Positions 24,623 to 34,300 of a DNA stretch of 64,000 nucleotides are shown in pieces; position 1 is the first letter of the stretch, and the number at the start of each line of letters is the position of its first letter. The DNA comes from Lysobacter lycopersici (lineage in GTDB: Bacteria > Pseudomonadota > Gammaproteobacteria > Xanthomonadales > Xanthomonadaceae): contig NZ_CP041742.1 in the NCBI RefSeq assembly GCF_007556775.1, forward strand, positions 2,246,001 to 2,310,000, written 5' to 3'. A program made the position numbers and the translations under genes. The notes below the pieces were generated by a model that ran no database searches, was not told where the DNA came from, and worked only from the letters and a program-made list of their open reading frames with translations.

Positions 24623-25753
24623 CTAGTGCGCGGCCGTCGCCGGGTTGTTGCTGGTGTCGAACACGTCCGCGTAGGGATCGTGTTCGCCGCTGGCGCCCTC
24701 GGACAGGCGGAACTTCAGCGCCAGCCCCTCGCGCGAATCGGCGGCGTCGAGCGCGCGTTCGCGTTCGACCCGGCCGGTCTTGAACAAGCGGTAGAGGCAC
24801 TGGTCGAAGCTCTCCATGCCTTCCTCGAGCGAGGCTTCCATCGCCTGCTTGATCTCGTGCACCTGGCCGCGGCGCAGCAGGTCGCGGATGTGCGGGGTGT
24901 TGATCAGCACCTCGGTCGCCGGCATGCGGCGGCCGTCGACGCCGATCACCAGGCGCTGCGAGATCACCGCGCGCAGGTTCAGGGCCAGGTTCATCAGCAC
25001 GTTCTTGTGCGCGCCCTCGGGGAAGAAGTTGAGGATGCGCTCGATGGTCTGGTCGGCGTTGTTGGAGTGCAGCGTGGCCAGGCACAGGTGGCCGGTTTCG
25101 GAGAAGGCGATCGCCGCCTCCATGGTCTCGGCGTCGCGGATCTCGCCGATCAGGATCACGTCCGGCGCCTCGCGCATCGCGTTCTTGAGCGCGTTGTGGA
25201 AGCCGTGCGTGTCCAGGCCGACCTCGCGCTGGTTCACGATCGACTTCTTGTGCCGGTGCAGGTATTCGATCGGGTCCTCGATGGTGAGGACGTGGCCGGA
25301 GGTGGTCGTGTTGCGGTGGTCGATCATCGAGGCCAGCGTGGTCGACTTGCCCGAGCCGGTCGAACCGACCACCAGCACCAGCCCGCGCGGCGCCATGATC
25401 ACGTCCTTCAGCACGACAGGAAGTTGCAGTTCCTCGATCGAGGGGATCACGTTGCGGATCGCGCGGATCACCATGCCGACCTCGCCGCGCTGCTTGAACA
25501 CGTTCACGCGGAAGCGGCCGGCCCCGTCCAGCACCACCGCCATGTTCAGCTCAAGGTCGCGTTCGAAGGCTTCCTGCTGGCCCTCGTCCATCAGCGAGTA
25601 GGCGATCTTCTTCACCATCCCGGTCGGCAGGCCGGTGCTGCCCAGCGGGTAGTGCTTGCCCTCGACCTTGATGTAGACCGGCGCGCCCGTGGTCATGAAC
25701 ATGTCCGACGCGTTCTTGTCGGTCATCAGCTTCAGGAAATAGCCGATATCCAT
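24623..25753 (-). CDS. pilU: Type IV pilus retraction ATPase PilU
   Basis: The 376-residue AAA+ motor of the PilT/PilU family powers pilus retraction at the inner membrane. It has Walker A GSTGSGKSTT (130-139), an Asp box IEDPIEYLH, Walker B DVILIGEIRD and a His box GHLCLATLHSNNADQTIERI. The SNNADQTIERILNFFPEGAH segment is PilU-like rather than PilT-like. No pilT is adjacent, unlike the usual pilT-pilU pair, at least within this window. GAGGAGG upstream of the ATG at 25753 fixes the start. Confidence 0.93.
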   Translation of the reverse strand: MDIGYFLKLMTDKNASDMFMTTGAPVYIKVEGKHYPLGSTGLPTGMVKKIAYSLMDEGQQEAFERDLELNMAVVLDGAGRFRVNVFKQRGEVGMVIRAIRNVIPSIEELQLPVVLKDVIMAPRGLVLVVGSTGSGKSTTLASMIDHRNTTTSGHVLTIEDPIEYLHRHKKSIVNQREVGLDTHGFHNALKNAMREAPDVILIGEIRDAETMEAAIAFSETGHLCLATLHSNNADQTIERILNFFPEGAHKNVLMNLALNLRAVISQRLVIGVDGRRMPATEVLINTPHIRDLLRRGQVHEIKQAMEASLEEGMESFDQCLYRLFKTGRVERERALDAADSREGLALKFRLSEGASGEHDPYADVFDTSNNPATAAH

Positions 25754-25851
25754 CCATCCCTCCTCGCCCGCGGCGGGCTGACGTTGCGACGGGGCGCCGT
25801 GCGGTGAAGAATGGCTGCGCGGCTTCCCCCGCCGGCAACACGGCCACGTCG

Positions 25852-26823
25852 ATGAATCCAAGCTTCGCACACTTCGGCAAATTCCTGTATCCGCGATGGC
25901 TGGCGCCGCTGGCCCTCGCCGTGGCCTGCACCGCATGCGCGACATTGCCCCCGCCAACCGCCGAACTCGAGCAGGCGCGGCAGGCATTGAACCGCGCCGA
26001 AGCCGGCACCCCGGTGGCCGAGGTCGATGCGTCCATCGCGCAAGCGCGCTCCGAACTCGCCGCGGCGCAAGCGGCGATGGAGCGCGGCAAGGACAACGAT
26101 GCGCGATCGCTCGCGCTGGCCGCGGCCGCCGATGCCGACCTGGCGCATGCGGCGAGCCAGGCCCGGGGCGCAGCGCAGTCGGTGCAGCAGCGCAGCACGG
26201 ACGTGGCGTCGCTGCGGCAAACGCTGGGCGTGGACGACGGCAGCATGCTGCCAGTTCCGATCCCGGTACCGCCGCTTCCCGCCACCGCCTACAGCGGAGA
26301 CGAAGCCGCGCGCCTGCAGGCGCTGAACGCGGATCCGCGCTACCAGGGCGTGGCCGCGTACGAACGTTTCCGCGCGCAGCAGGCGCTGGATGCGCTGGCG
26401 GCCGCGCGCAGCAAGCAGCGCCCGGAATTGCAGGCGTTGGCCGGCAAGCGCGTCGCCATCGCCGAACAGGCCGCCGCCGCCGAACTGCTGCAGCGGCAAG
26501 CCGCGGATCTCGACCGGCAACGCAGCGAACTGATGGTCGAAGCGAGCCGGCAGGAAGCCGAGCGCGCGCGCCAGGAAGCAGAGCAAGCGCGCCTGCAAGC
26601 ACAGATGCAGGCCGAGGAAGCCGAACGATTGCGTGCCGCGGCCGATGCGGAAGCACAGGCGCGGCAGAGTGCCGAAGCCGTGGTGCAGGACGTCAGCGCC
26701 AGCGAGCGCGCCAAGCTCAAGGCGGCGCGGGATCGCGAGGCCGAACTGGCCCGGCAGGAAGCCGAATTGCGCAAGGCCGCGGGAGAAAGCCAGGACGCGC
26801 CGAAGAAAAAGCCCAAGCGCTGA
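25852..26823 (+). CDS. DUF4398-like lipoprotein with long coiled coil
   Basis: The 323-residue product has a signal peptide with lipobox-like cysteines at 26 and 29 (VACTAC). Residues 35-100 resemble DUF4398 (AELEQARQALNRAEAG). From about 170 to the end runs an Ala/Glu/Arg/Gln-rich helix (repeated QEAERARQEAEQARL) predicted to form a long coiled coil. It ends in a Lys-rich KKKPKR. Such proteins often precede OmpA-like domains for peptidoglycan binding; here that domain is missing. It is divergent from pilU across 98 bp. An in-frame ATG at 25804 is a less likely start. Confidence 0.75.
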   Translation: MNPSFAHFGKFLYPRWLAPLALAVACTACATLPPPTAELEQARQALNRAEAGTPVAEVDASIAQARSELAAAQAAMERGKDNDARSLALAAAADADLAHAASQARGAAQSVQQRSTDVASLRQTLGVDDGSMLPVPIPVPPLPATAYSGDEAARLQALNADPRYQGVAAYERFRAQQALDALAAARSKQRPELQALAGKRVAIAEQAAAAELLQRQAADLDRQRSELMVEASRQEAERARQEAEQARLQAQMQAEEAERLRAAADAEAQARQSAEAVVQDVSASERAKLKAARDREAELARQEAELRKAAGESQDAPKKKPKR

Positions 26824-27238
26824 TCTGGCTCGTTAAAAAATAATAAAAACAAGGAGTTGCAATCGTCCCATCGAGAGTTGAGACGCACTTCGGCCGCATG
26901 CACGGACAGTTCGAGCCCGCCAGATCAAGCAATTGCGCGAGTCGCTTGCGGGGCCTTGGACGGAGGAGTAGGTTCGGGCTTCCAGAGGGTTCGATTCCCG
27001 TCGAGCCCTTGGCCAGCGAGCCAGGTCGATGACGCCAACATTCGACAATCCGGGACGCCATGCCACGCACCGTTCGGGCGTGGGCGTTCCGGAAGGAGCA
27101 TCCCGCGCCGCCGGCCCCCAGTACCACGCCATACCGCAACGCCCCGCGTCGGAGACGGCCGGGGCGTTCGCATGTCTGGCACCCGGACCGCGCCGGCATG
27201 CCGGCGCCGGCTTCTCCCCGCAGTCGTAGGAGGTCTCC
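26824..27238. other. 415-bp gene-free region with structured segments
   Basis: No convincing CDS was found. An AT-rich tract TTAAAAAATAATAAAAAC (26833-26850) follows the DUF4398 gene. TGATCTGGCTCG (26821-26832) can pair with CGAG and CCAGATCA (26912-26927), enclosing about 80 nt. At about 26975-27009 a segment resembles a tRNA 3' half (GGGTTCGATTCCC, then GAGCCC), but no complete cloverleaf can be drawn. A strong hairpin occupies 27138-27168, followed by a GCCGGCATGCCGGC palindrome and the DUF465 ribosome-binding site. Confidence 0.5.
27138..27168 (+). promoter_or_regulatory. Strong leader hairpin upstream of the DUF465 gene
   Basis: AACGCCCCG (27138-27146) pairs with CGGGGCGTT (27160-27168), and CGTC pairs with GACG around a GGA loop. 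The stem has 13 base pairs with a two-base bulge. It ends about 70 nt before the DUF465 start. It may be a 5' UTR structure or a terminator of an upstream transcript, although no T-run follows. Confidence 0.4.
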
Positions 27239-27457
27239 ATGTTCGAAGGGCAACCGCAGACGGAGCTCGATGCCATCCTCAAGGCGAACAACGAGTTCAG
27301 GCAGCTGTACTACCGCCACAAGGAACTCGACAAGCAGGTGCTCGACGCCGAGCTTGGCGTGTTGCCTATCGACGATTCGACCCTGACCCAGATGAAGCGG
27401 GAGAAGCTGGCCGCCAAAGATCGCCTGACCCGGATGTACGACGTCCTTCACCACTGA
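27239..27457 (+). CDS. DUF465 (YdcH-like) small protein
   Basis: The 72-residue protein matches the YdcH/DUF465 family. An all-helical hairpin, with NNEFRQLYYRHKELDKQVLDAE, then LTQMKREKLAAKDRLTRM, forms two antiparallel helices. The function of the family is unknown. AGGAGG six bases upstream is an excellent ribosome-binding site. It stands alone, preceded by a structured 5' region and followed by a 16-bp hairpin. Confidence 0.88.
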   Translation: MFEGQPQTELDAILKANNEFRQLYYRHKELDKQVLDAELGVLPIDDSTLTQMKREKLAAKDRLTRMYDVLHH

Positions 27458-27474
27458 CTCCCTCGTTTTCCTCG

Positions 27475-27516
27475 CCGCGGGCGGCGGCGGCTTCCTCGTC
27501 TGCCGCCGCCGCCCGC
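27475..27516 (+). terminator. 16-bp GC hairpin after the DUF465 gene
   Basis: CGCGGGCGGCGGCGGC (27475-27490) pairs perfectly with GCCGCCGCCGCCCGCG (27501-27516) across a ten-base loop, 18 bp after the stop codon. No T-run follows. It is probably an RNA-stabilising 3' end or a terminator lacking a U-tract. Confidence 0.5.
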
Positions 27517-27549
27517 GTCACCTTCCCAATCACCTAGTGGCGCGGTTGC

Positions 27550-27555
27550 TAGAAT
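27550..27555 (+). promoter_or_regulatory. TAGAAT -10-like box of the cystathionine beta-synthase gene
   Basis: TAGAAT lies 41 bp upstream of the start at 27596, downstream of the DUF465 hairpin. No -35 was identified. Confidence 0.35.
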
Positions 27556-27595
27556 CGCGGCCGAAGCCGCGGCACGCGCGGCGCGCGAATCCCGC

Positions 27596-28966
27596 ATGGC
27601 CATCCACGAATCCGTCCTCGAACTGGTCGGCGATACGCCGATCGTCCGCGCCCGTCGCCTCGACACCGGCCCCTGCACGCTGTACCTGAAGCTGGAGAGC
27701 CAGAATCCCGGCGGTTCGATCAAGGACCGGATCGGGATGTCGATGATCGAAGCCGCGGAGAAGCGCAGCGACATCAAGCCCGGCGACACCCTGGTCGAAG
27801 GCACCGCCGGCAATACCGGCATCGGCCTCGCCCTGGTCGCGCAGCAGAAGGGCTACAAGCTGATCCTCGTCGTGCCCGACAAGATGTCGCGCGAGAAGAT
27901 CTTCAACCTCAAGGCCATGGGCGCGCAGGTCGTGCTCACGCGCAGCGACGTGGCGAAAGGCCATCCCGACTACTACCAGGACATGGCCGAGCGCATCGCG
28001 CGGGAAACGCCGGGCGCCTACTTCATCAACCAGTTCGGCAACCCCGACAACCCGGCCGCGCATGAATTCGGTACCGGGCCGGAAATCCTCTCGCAACTCG
28101 GCGGCAAGCTCGACGCCATTGTGTTCGGTTGCGGCAGTTCGGGAACGATGACCGGGCTGTCGCGCTGTTTCGCCAAGGAATCGCCGGACACCGAGCTGAT
28201 CCTCGCCGATCCGGTCGGTTCCATCCTCGAGGACTACATCAATCGCGGACAAGTCGTGGAGAAATCCGCGAGCTGGATGGTGGAAGGCATCGGCGAGGAT
28301 TTCCTGCCGCCGATTTCCGACTTCACCCGGGTGAAGAAGGCGTATGCGATCACCGACAAGGAAAGCTTCCTGACCGCGCGCGAATTGCTGGAAAAGGAAG
28401 GCATCCTCGGCGGTTCCTCCACCGGGACGCTGCTCGCCGCCGCGCTGAAGTACTGCCGCGAGCAGACCGCGCCGAAGAACGTGTTGACCTTCGTCTGCGA
28501 CACCGGCAACAAGTACTTGTCGAAGATGTACAACGACTACTGGATGCTGGACAACGGTTTCATCGAGCGCCAACTGCACGGCGACCTGCGCGACCTGATC
28601 CTGCGCCCGTATTCGCAGCGCGATACCGTGGTGGTCGGGCCGAAGGACCTGCTGGTCACGGCATACCAGCGGATGAAGCTGTACGACGTCTCGCAGTTGC
28701 CGGTGATGGACGGCGACGCGCTGGTCGGCATCGTCGACGAATCCGACGTGCTGCTGCACGTCTACGGCGACGAGGCGCGCTTCCGCGACCCGGTCTCGAC
28801 CGCGATGGTCAGCAAGCTCGACCGGCTGGAGGTGAAATCGCCGATCGAGGCACTGTTGCCGGTGTTCGACCGCGGCCACGTCGCCATCGTGATGGACGGC
28901 AGCCGGTTCCTCGGCCTGATCACGCGCATCGACTTGCTGAACTATCTCCGTCGCCGGGTGCAGTAA
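27596..28966 (+). CDS. cbs: Cystathionine beta-synthase
   Basis: This 456-residue PLP enzyme condenses serine and homocysteine to cystathionine. The PLP lysine is K43 in NPGGSIKDRIGM. The phosphate-binding loops are EGTAGNTGIG and GCGSSGTMTG. Residues 1-320 are the type II catalytic fold. Residues about 335-456 are two CBS domains (QLPVMDGDALVGIVDES and HVAIVMDGSRFLGLITRIDLLNYLRRR), the tandem that binds SAM in eukaryotic CBS. No heme-binding amino-terminal region is present. It is followed by its reverse-transsulfuration partner. Confidence 0.93.
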   Translation: MAIHESVLELVGDTPIVRARRLDTGPCTLYLKLESQNPGGSIKDRIGMSMIEAAEKRSDIKPGDTLVEGTAGNTGIGLALVAQQKGYKLILVVPDKMSREKIFNLKAMGAQVVLTRSDVAKGHPDYYQDMAERIARETPGAYFINQFGNPDNPAAHEFGTGPEILSQLGGKLDAIVFGCGSSGTMTGLSRCFAKESPDTELILADPVGSILEDYINRGQVVEKSASWMVEGIGEDFLPPISDFTRVKKAYAITDKESFLTARELLEKEGILGGSSTGTLLAAALKYCREQTAPKNVLTFVCDTGNKYLSKMYNDYWMLDNGFIERQLHGDLRDLILRPYSQRDTVVVGPKDLLVTAYQRMKLYDVSQLPVMDGDALVGIVDESDVLLHVYGDEARFRDPVSTAMVSKLDRLEVKSPIEALLPVFDRGHVAIVMDGSRFLGLITRIDLLNYLRRRVQ

Positions 28967-29003
28967 AGCGAGGGCGAGGGCAGGGCGCGGGCGGCGCGGA
29001 TGG

Positions 29004-29009
29004 TAAAAT
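29004..29009 (+). promoter_or_regulatory. TAAAAT -10-like box of the gamma-synthase/lyase gene
   Basis: TAAAAT in an otherwise very GC-rich 71-bp gap, 28 bp before the ATG at 29038. It would also drive wecB and the fusion glycosyltransferase if they are cotranscribed. Confidence 0.4.
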
Positions 29010-29037
29010 TCGCGACCGTTCGCGCAAGGCATATCGA

Positions 29038-30213
29038 ATGAGTCAGGACCACAGCGGCCGCGGCCGCCCCGGACTGGGCACGTTGGCCATCCACGCCGGC
29101 CAGTCGCCCGATCCCACGACCGGCGCGGTGATGCCGCCGATCTACGCCACCTCGACCTACGCCCAGTCCAGCCCGGGCGTGCACCAGGGCTTCGAGTACT
29201 CGCGCACCCACAACCCGACCCGCTTCGCCTACGAGCGCTGCGTCGCCGGGCTCGAGGGCGGCAGCCGCGGCTTCGCGTTCGCGTCCGGGCTCGCCGCCAC
29301 CTCCACGCTGCTGGAATTGCTGGACAGCGGCGACCACGTCGTCGCGATGGACGATTTGTACGGCGGCAGCTACCGCCTGTTCGAACGCGTGCGCCGGCGC
29401 AGCGCGGGGCTGGATTTCAGCTTCGTCGACATGACCGACCCGGCCAAGTTCGAGGCCGCGATCACGCCGAAGACCAAGCTGGTCTGGATCGAAACCCCGA
29501 CCAACCCGCTGCTGAAGATCGTCGACATCGCAGCGATCGCCGCGATCGCGAAGAAGCGCGGCCTGCTGGTCGCGGTCGACAATACTTTCGCCTCGCCCGC
29601 GTTGCAGCGCCCGCTGGAACACGGCGCCGATATCGTCATGCATTCGGCGACGAAATATTTGAACGGGCATTCGGACATGGTCGGCGGCATGCTGGTGGTC
29701 GGCGACAACGTCGAACTCGCCGAGCAACTCGCCTTCCTGCAGAACTCGGTGGGCGCGGTGCAGGGGCCGTTCGACAGCTTCCTAGCACTGCGTGGGCTGA
29801 AGACGCTACACCTGCGCATGAAGGCGCATTGCGAGAACGCGCTGGCGCTGGCCGAATGGCTGCAGTCGCATCCCGCGGTCGAGGACGTGATCTATCCCGG
29901 GCTCGCGGCGCATCTGCACCACGCGCTGGCGAAGCGGCAGATGGACGGCTTCGGCGGCATGCTGTCGGTGCGGGTGAAGGGCGGGCTCGACGGCGCCAAG
30001 CGCTTCTGCGAGCGGCTGGAACTGTTCACGCTGGCGGAATCGCTTGGTGGCGTGGAATCGCTGGTCAACCACCCGGCGATCATGACCCACGCCAGCATCC
30101 CGCCCGCGCGCCGCGCCGAACTCGGCATCGGCGACGAGCTCGTGCGCTTGTCGGTCGGCGTGGAAACGCTGGACGACCTGCGCGCCGACATCGACCACGC
30201 GCTGGCGGCATGA
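29038..30213 (+). CDS. Cystathionine gamma-synthase/gamma-lyase family enzyme
   Basis: This 391-residue Cys/Met-metabolism PLP enzyme has its PLP lysine at K206 in HSATKYLNGHSDMVGG. YSRTHNPTRFAYERCVAGLEGG and LAESLGGVESLVNHPAIMTHAS are subgroup signatures. Gamma-synthase (methionine direction) and gamma-lyase (cysteine direction) cannot be told apart reliably by eye. Pairing with cystathionine beta-synthase argues for the lyase, that is, reverse transsulfuration. The ATG at 29038 follows a -10 box by 28 bp. Its stop overlaps the wecB start. Confidence 0.92.
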   Translation: MSQDHSGRGRPGLGTLAIHAGQSPDPTTGAVMPPIYATSTYAQSSPGVHQGFEYSRTHNPTRFAYERCVAGLEGGSRGFAFASGLAATSTLLELLDSGDHVVAMDDLYGGSYRLFERVRRRSAGLDFSFVDMTDPAKFEAAITPKTKLVWIETPTNPLLKIVDIAAIAAIAKKRGLLVAVDNTFASPALQRPLEHGADIVMHSATKYLNGHSDMVGGMLVVGDNVELAEQLAFLQNSVGAVQGPFDSFLALRGLKTLHLRMKAHCENALALAEWLQSHPAVEDVIYPGLAAHLHHALAKRQMDGFGGMLSVRVKGGLDGAKRFCERLELFTLAESLGGVESLVNHPAIMTHASIPPARRAELGIGDELVRLSVGVETLDDLRADIDHALAA

Positions 30214-31343
30214 TGCAGGCAGTATCCCCGCGGCAGGGCGCATGCAAGCGCATCCTCGCGGTCGTGGGCACGCGGCCCGAGGCGATCAAGATGGCGCCGG
30301 TGATCCGCGCGCTGCAGTCCGCGCCATGGGCCGACGTGCGCGTGCTGGCGACCGCGCAGCACCGGCAGATGCTCGACCAGGTGCTCGATGCATTCGGGAT
30401 CGTCCCGGACATCGACCTCGACATCATGGCGCCCAACCAGACCCTGCCCGAACTGACCTCGCGCCTGTTGTCGAAACTCGACGAAGTGTTCGCGCGGGAA
30501 CGGCCGGACGCGGTGCTGATCCAGGGCGACACCACCACGGTCATGACCGCGGCGATGGCGGCGTTCTACCGGCGCATCGACGTCGGCCATGTCGAAGCGG
30601 GCCTGCGCACCGGCGACCTGCACAACCCCTTCCCCGAGGAAATGAACCGGATCGTGGCCGGGCGCCTGTCGCGCTGGCATTTCGCGCCGACCGAAGGTGC
30701 GCGCGACAACCTGCTGCGCGAAGGCTTCGATCCGGCGTCGGTGCACGTCACCGGCAACACCGTGATCGATGCGCTGCTCGACGTCGTGCAACGCGACACG
30801 CCGCTGCCGGTGGAAGTGCCCGAGGGCCGGCGCATGGTGCTGGTCACCGCGCACCGCCGGGAGAATTTCGGCGCGCCTTTCCGCGAGGTCTGCCTGGCGA
30901 TCCGCGATCTCGCCGATCGCCATGACGACGTGCATTTCGTGTACCCGGTGCACCCGAACCCGAATGTTTCCGGCCCGGCCCGCGAGATCCTCGGCGGCCA
31001 CGACCGGATCACGCTGTGCCCGCCGATGGACTATCTGCCGTTCGTCGCGGCGATGAAGCGTGCGCACCTGATCCTGACCGATTCCGGCGGCGTGCAGGAA
31101 GAAGCGCCCGCGCTCGGCAAGCCGGTGCTGGTCATGCGCCGGGAAACCGAGCGCCCCGAAGCGGTCGAGGCCGGCGTGGTCAAGCTGGTGGGACCGGTGC
31201 GCGACGCCATCGTCGCCGAGGTTTCGTGGTTGCTGGACGAGCCCGGGGCCTATGCAGGCATGGCGAAGGGGGTTTCGCCCTACGGCGATGGCCATGCTTC
31301 GGGTCGGATTGCCGATATCCTCGGGCGCGATCTCATCGGATGA
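30210..31343 (+). CDS. wecB: UDP-N-acetylglucosamine 2-epimerase (non-hydrolysing)
   Basis: The 377-residue GT-B-fold epimerase makes UDP-ManNAc from UDP-GlcNAc for surface glycans. Signatures are VVGTRPEAIKMAPVI, ATAQHRQMLDQVLDAFGI, IQGDTTTVMTAA, GHVEAGLRTGDLHNPFPEEMNR, VTAHRRENFG and LTDSGGVQEEAPALGKPVLVMR. The ATG at 30210 overlaps the stop of the previous gene, linking amino-acid and polysaccharide functions in one transcript. It heads the polysaccharide locus; a UDP-ManNAc dehydrogenase is not visible in the window. Confidence 0.95.
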   Translation: MMQAVSPRQGACKRILAVVGTRPEAIKMAPVIRALQSAPWADVRVLATAQHRQMLDQVLDAFGIVPDIDLDIMAPNQTLPELTSRLLSKLDEVFARERPDAVLIQGDTTTVMTAAMAAFYRRIDVGHVEAGLRTGDLHNPFPEEMNRIVAGRLSRWHFAPTEGARDNLLREGFDPASVHVTGNTVIDALLDVVQRDTPLPVEVPEGRRMVLVTAHRRENFGAPFREVCLAIRDLADRHDDVHFVYPVHPNPNVSGPAREILGGHDRITLCPPMDYLPFVAAMKRAHLILTDSGGVQEEAPALGKPVLVMRRETERPEAVEAGVVKLVGPVRDAIVAEVSWLLDEPGAYAGMAKGVSPYGDGHASGRIADILGRDLIG

Positions 31344-31353
31344 TGCAAGGGCC

Positions 31354-34300
31354 GTGACCGCGACCACTCCCCGACCGAATCCCGCCGACAGCGCGGGCTT
31401 CCTCGTGCTCGGCATGCACCGCAGTGGAACCTCGGTGCTGGCGCGGCTGCTGGCGGCGGCCGGAGCCAACCCGGGCGAACGCCTGGTGCCGGGCAGCCTC
31501 GGCAACGAGGAAGGGCACTGGGAGGACGCGTTCGCGGTCGAGACCAACGAACGCCTGCTGTCCGCGCTCGGCTACCGCTGGGACGACCTGCGTCCGCTGC
31601 CGCGCGACTGGATGCGGTCGGAAGCCGCGGCCGTCGCGCGTGCGCAAGTCCGCGAATACCTGCGTTCCAGCCTGTCGAAGCATCCGCTGTGGGCGATCAA
31701 GGACCCGCGCATGTGCCTGTTCGCCGAGTTGTGGCTGGAGGCATTCGCCGAAGAAGGATGCAGGCCTTCGGTATTGCTGCTCGGGCGCCATCCGCAGGAA
31801 ATCGCCGCATCGCTCGCGGTGCGCGACGGCATGGCCAATGGCAAGGCGATGTTGCTTTGGTTGCGCCACGCGCTCGATGCGGAACGCGCAACCCGCGGCC
31901 TGCCGCGCGCCTTCATCGGTTACGACGAATTGTTCACGGATCCGGATGGCGTGATGCAGCGGATCTCCCGCCTGCCCGGCGGCGAACGCCTGCAGGCGAC
32001 TGTCGGCGGCAGCGGCGATGGAAGCATCGTGCGGCAGGAACGCCGGCACCATCGGCACGATGGCGCCGCCTTGCCCGAAGCGGTCGAACTGGCGTGGCGG
32101 GCGCACCTGGCGGCGGCCGGCGGCAACGACGATCCGCGCGCGTTCGACCAGGCCGACGAAGCGCTGGCCAGCGCGGACGGCCTGTTCGCGCCCGTGCTGC
32201 AGGAACTTGATCGCGAACGTGGCGTTTTGTGGGATCGCACCGCGCGCGCGGAAGCCGCGCTGGCGAAGACGACGCACAACCTGGCGGACGTTCCGGAAAC
32301 GCTCGTTCAGTTGCGCGAGACGGTCGATGCGCATCGTGGCCAGGTCATCGGCGCGGTGGGCGAAGTGCGCGAAACCCTCGGCGCGCATCGTGGCCAGGTC
32401 ATCGGCGCGGTGGGCGAAGTGCGCGAAACCCTCGACGCGCATCGTGGCCAGGTCATCGGCGCGGTGGGCGAAGTGCGCGAAACCCTCGGCGCGCATCGCG
32501 ACCAGGTCGTTGGCGCGGTGGGCGAAGTGCGCGAAACCCTTGGCGCGCATCGCGACCAGGTCGTTGGCGCGGTGGGCGAAGTGCGCGCAACCCTTGATGC
32601 GCACCGCGGGCAGCTCGTCGATGCGGTGGGCGAAGTGCGCGCAACCCTTGATGCGCACCGCGGGCAGCTCGTCGACGTGGTGTCGGAAGTGCGCCAAACG
32701 CTCGATGCGCATCACGACCAGGTCGTCGGCGTTGTGGCGGAAGTGCGCGAGACGCTCGATGTGCGCCACGGCGCCCTCGTCGATGCCATGGGAAACCAGG
32801 TTGGGCAACTCACACTCGAGCTGCGGGAACAGCGGCAGGCATTCCAGGGCGAAATGGCGCGGATGCATGGCCGCCTGCAATCGCTGCAATACGATTCGGA
32901 CCTGTTGCAGCAGGTCCGGATGAGCTGGTCGTGGCGCATCACGCGCCCGCTCCGGGTGCTCAGGCGGCTGCTCTCCGGCGGACGGCAGGCGCGTTCGGAA
33001 CGGCGCAAGCTGGCCGCGCTGCTGTCCGGGCGCGAAGCGGACCAGCCGATCGAAATCACCGCCGACGGTAGCGCCGTCGATACCGGTATCCGCCAAGGCG
33101 ATGTGCCGGCAGCGGCGAATCCCGAACGACCGGATGTCTTCGTCTGGGCGGTGATCGACTGGCACTTCCGCACCCAGCGGCCGCAGCACCTCGCCAGCGC
33201 GCTTGCTGGCGCCGGGCATCGGGTGTTCTACCTGTCGAACAACCTGGTGGACTCGGAATCGCCGGGTTTCCGCGTCGAATCCCTCGATGCGTCGGGGCGG
33301 CTGTTCCAGGTCAACCTGCATGCCGCGGGTGCGCCCGGGATCTACTACGGCATGCCCGGCCCGCAAACGATCGCGAACCTGAGGCGCAGCATCGGCGAGC
33401 TGATGCAGTGGGCCGATAGCGACGGCGGCTTGTGCATCCTGCAGCATCCGTTCTGGCTGGACATCGCCACCGCCGTTCCCGGCTCGGCGCTGCTGTACGA
33501 CTGCATGGACCACCATGCCGGTTTCGAGAACAATGCCCCGGCGGTGATCGAGGCCGAGAAGCGATTGACGACCAGCGCCGACCTGCTGATCGTGACTTCG
33601 GATTGGCTCGACAGGGAATTGGCCGATGCCAACCCGCATCGCGCGCTGATCCGCAACGCGACGGAGTACGCGCATTTCCGCGATCGCCCGCGGCGCGTTT
33701 ACCGGGATGCGAAGGGGCGCAGGATCATCGGGTACTACGGCGCGATCGCCGAATGGTTCGACCTGGAACTCGTGCGCGGCATCGCGGAACGATTCCCCGA
33801 TTGCCTGGTGTTGCTGATCGGCCACGACACCATCGGGGCGGCGGCCGCGCTTTCGGGGCTCGACAACGTCGAATTCACCGGCGAGGTCGCCTATGGCGAA
33901 CTTCCCTACTACCTGCATGCCTTCGACGTGGCATTGCTGCCGTTCCGCGTGATCGAGCTGACGCTGGCGACGAATCCGGTCAAGGTCTACGAGTACCTCA
34001 GCGCGGGCAAGCCGGTGGTGGTGGTGGACCTGCCGGAAACCGCGCAGTTCGGCGGTCTCGTCCACCGCGCGCGGGATCGCGGGGAATTCCTCGCCGCCAT
34101 CCGCGAATCGCTGGACGAATCCGGGGATGCCGCCGCGCGGCTCGCGCAGGCGCGGAAGGCCTTCGCGAGCGAGCAGACATGGGAACACCGCGCCCAGGAG
34201 CTGGATGCGGCGATCGCGTCGATGCCCGTGCCGCGCGTCAGCGTCATCGTCCTCGCGTTCAACAACCTGGAGCTCACCAGGGCCTGCCTCGACAGCATCG

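Noticed and set aside
26975-27015. Complete tRNA or tmRNA gene
   Set aside because: A T-loop-like motif and acceptor-like end exist, but no D-arm or anticodon arm can be drawn, and the upstream sequence is coding.
32317-32802. CRISPR-like array
   Set aside because: The 54-bp units are contiguous, without unique spacers, stay in frame and encode protein repeats.
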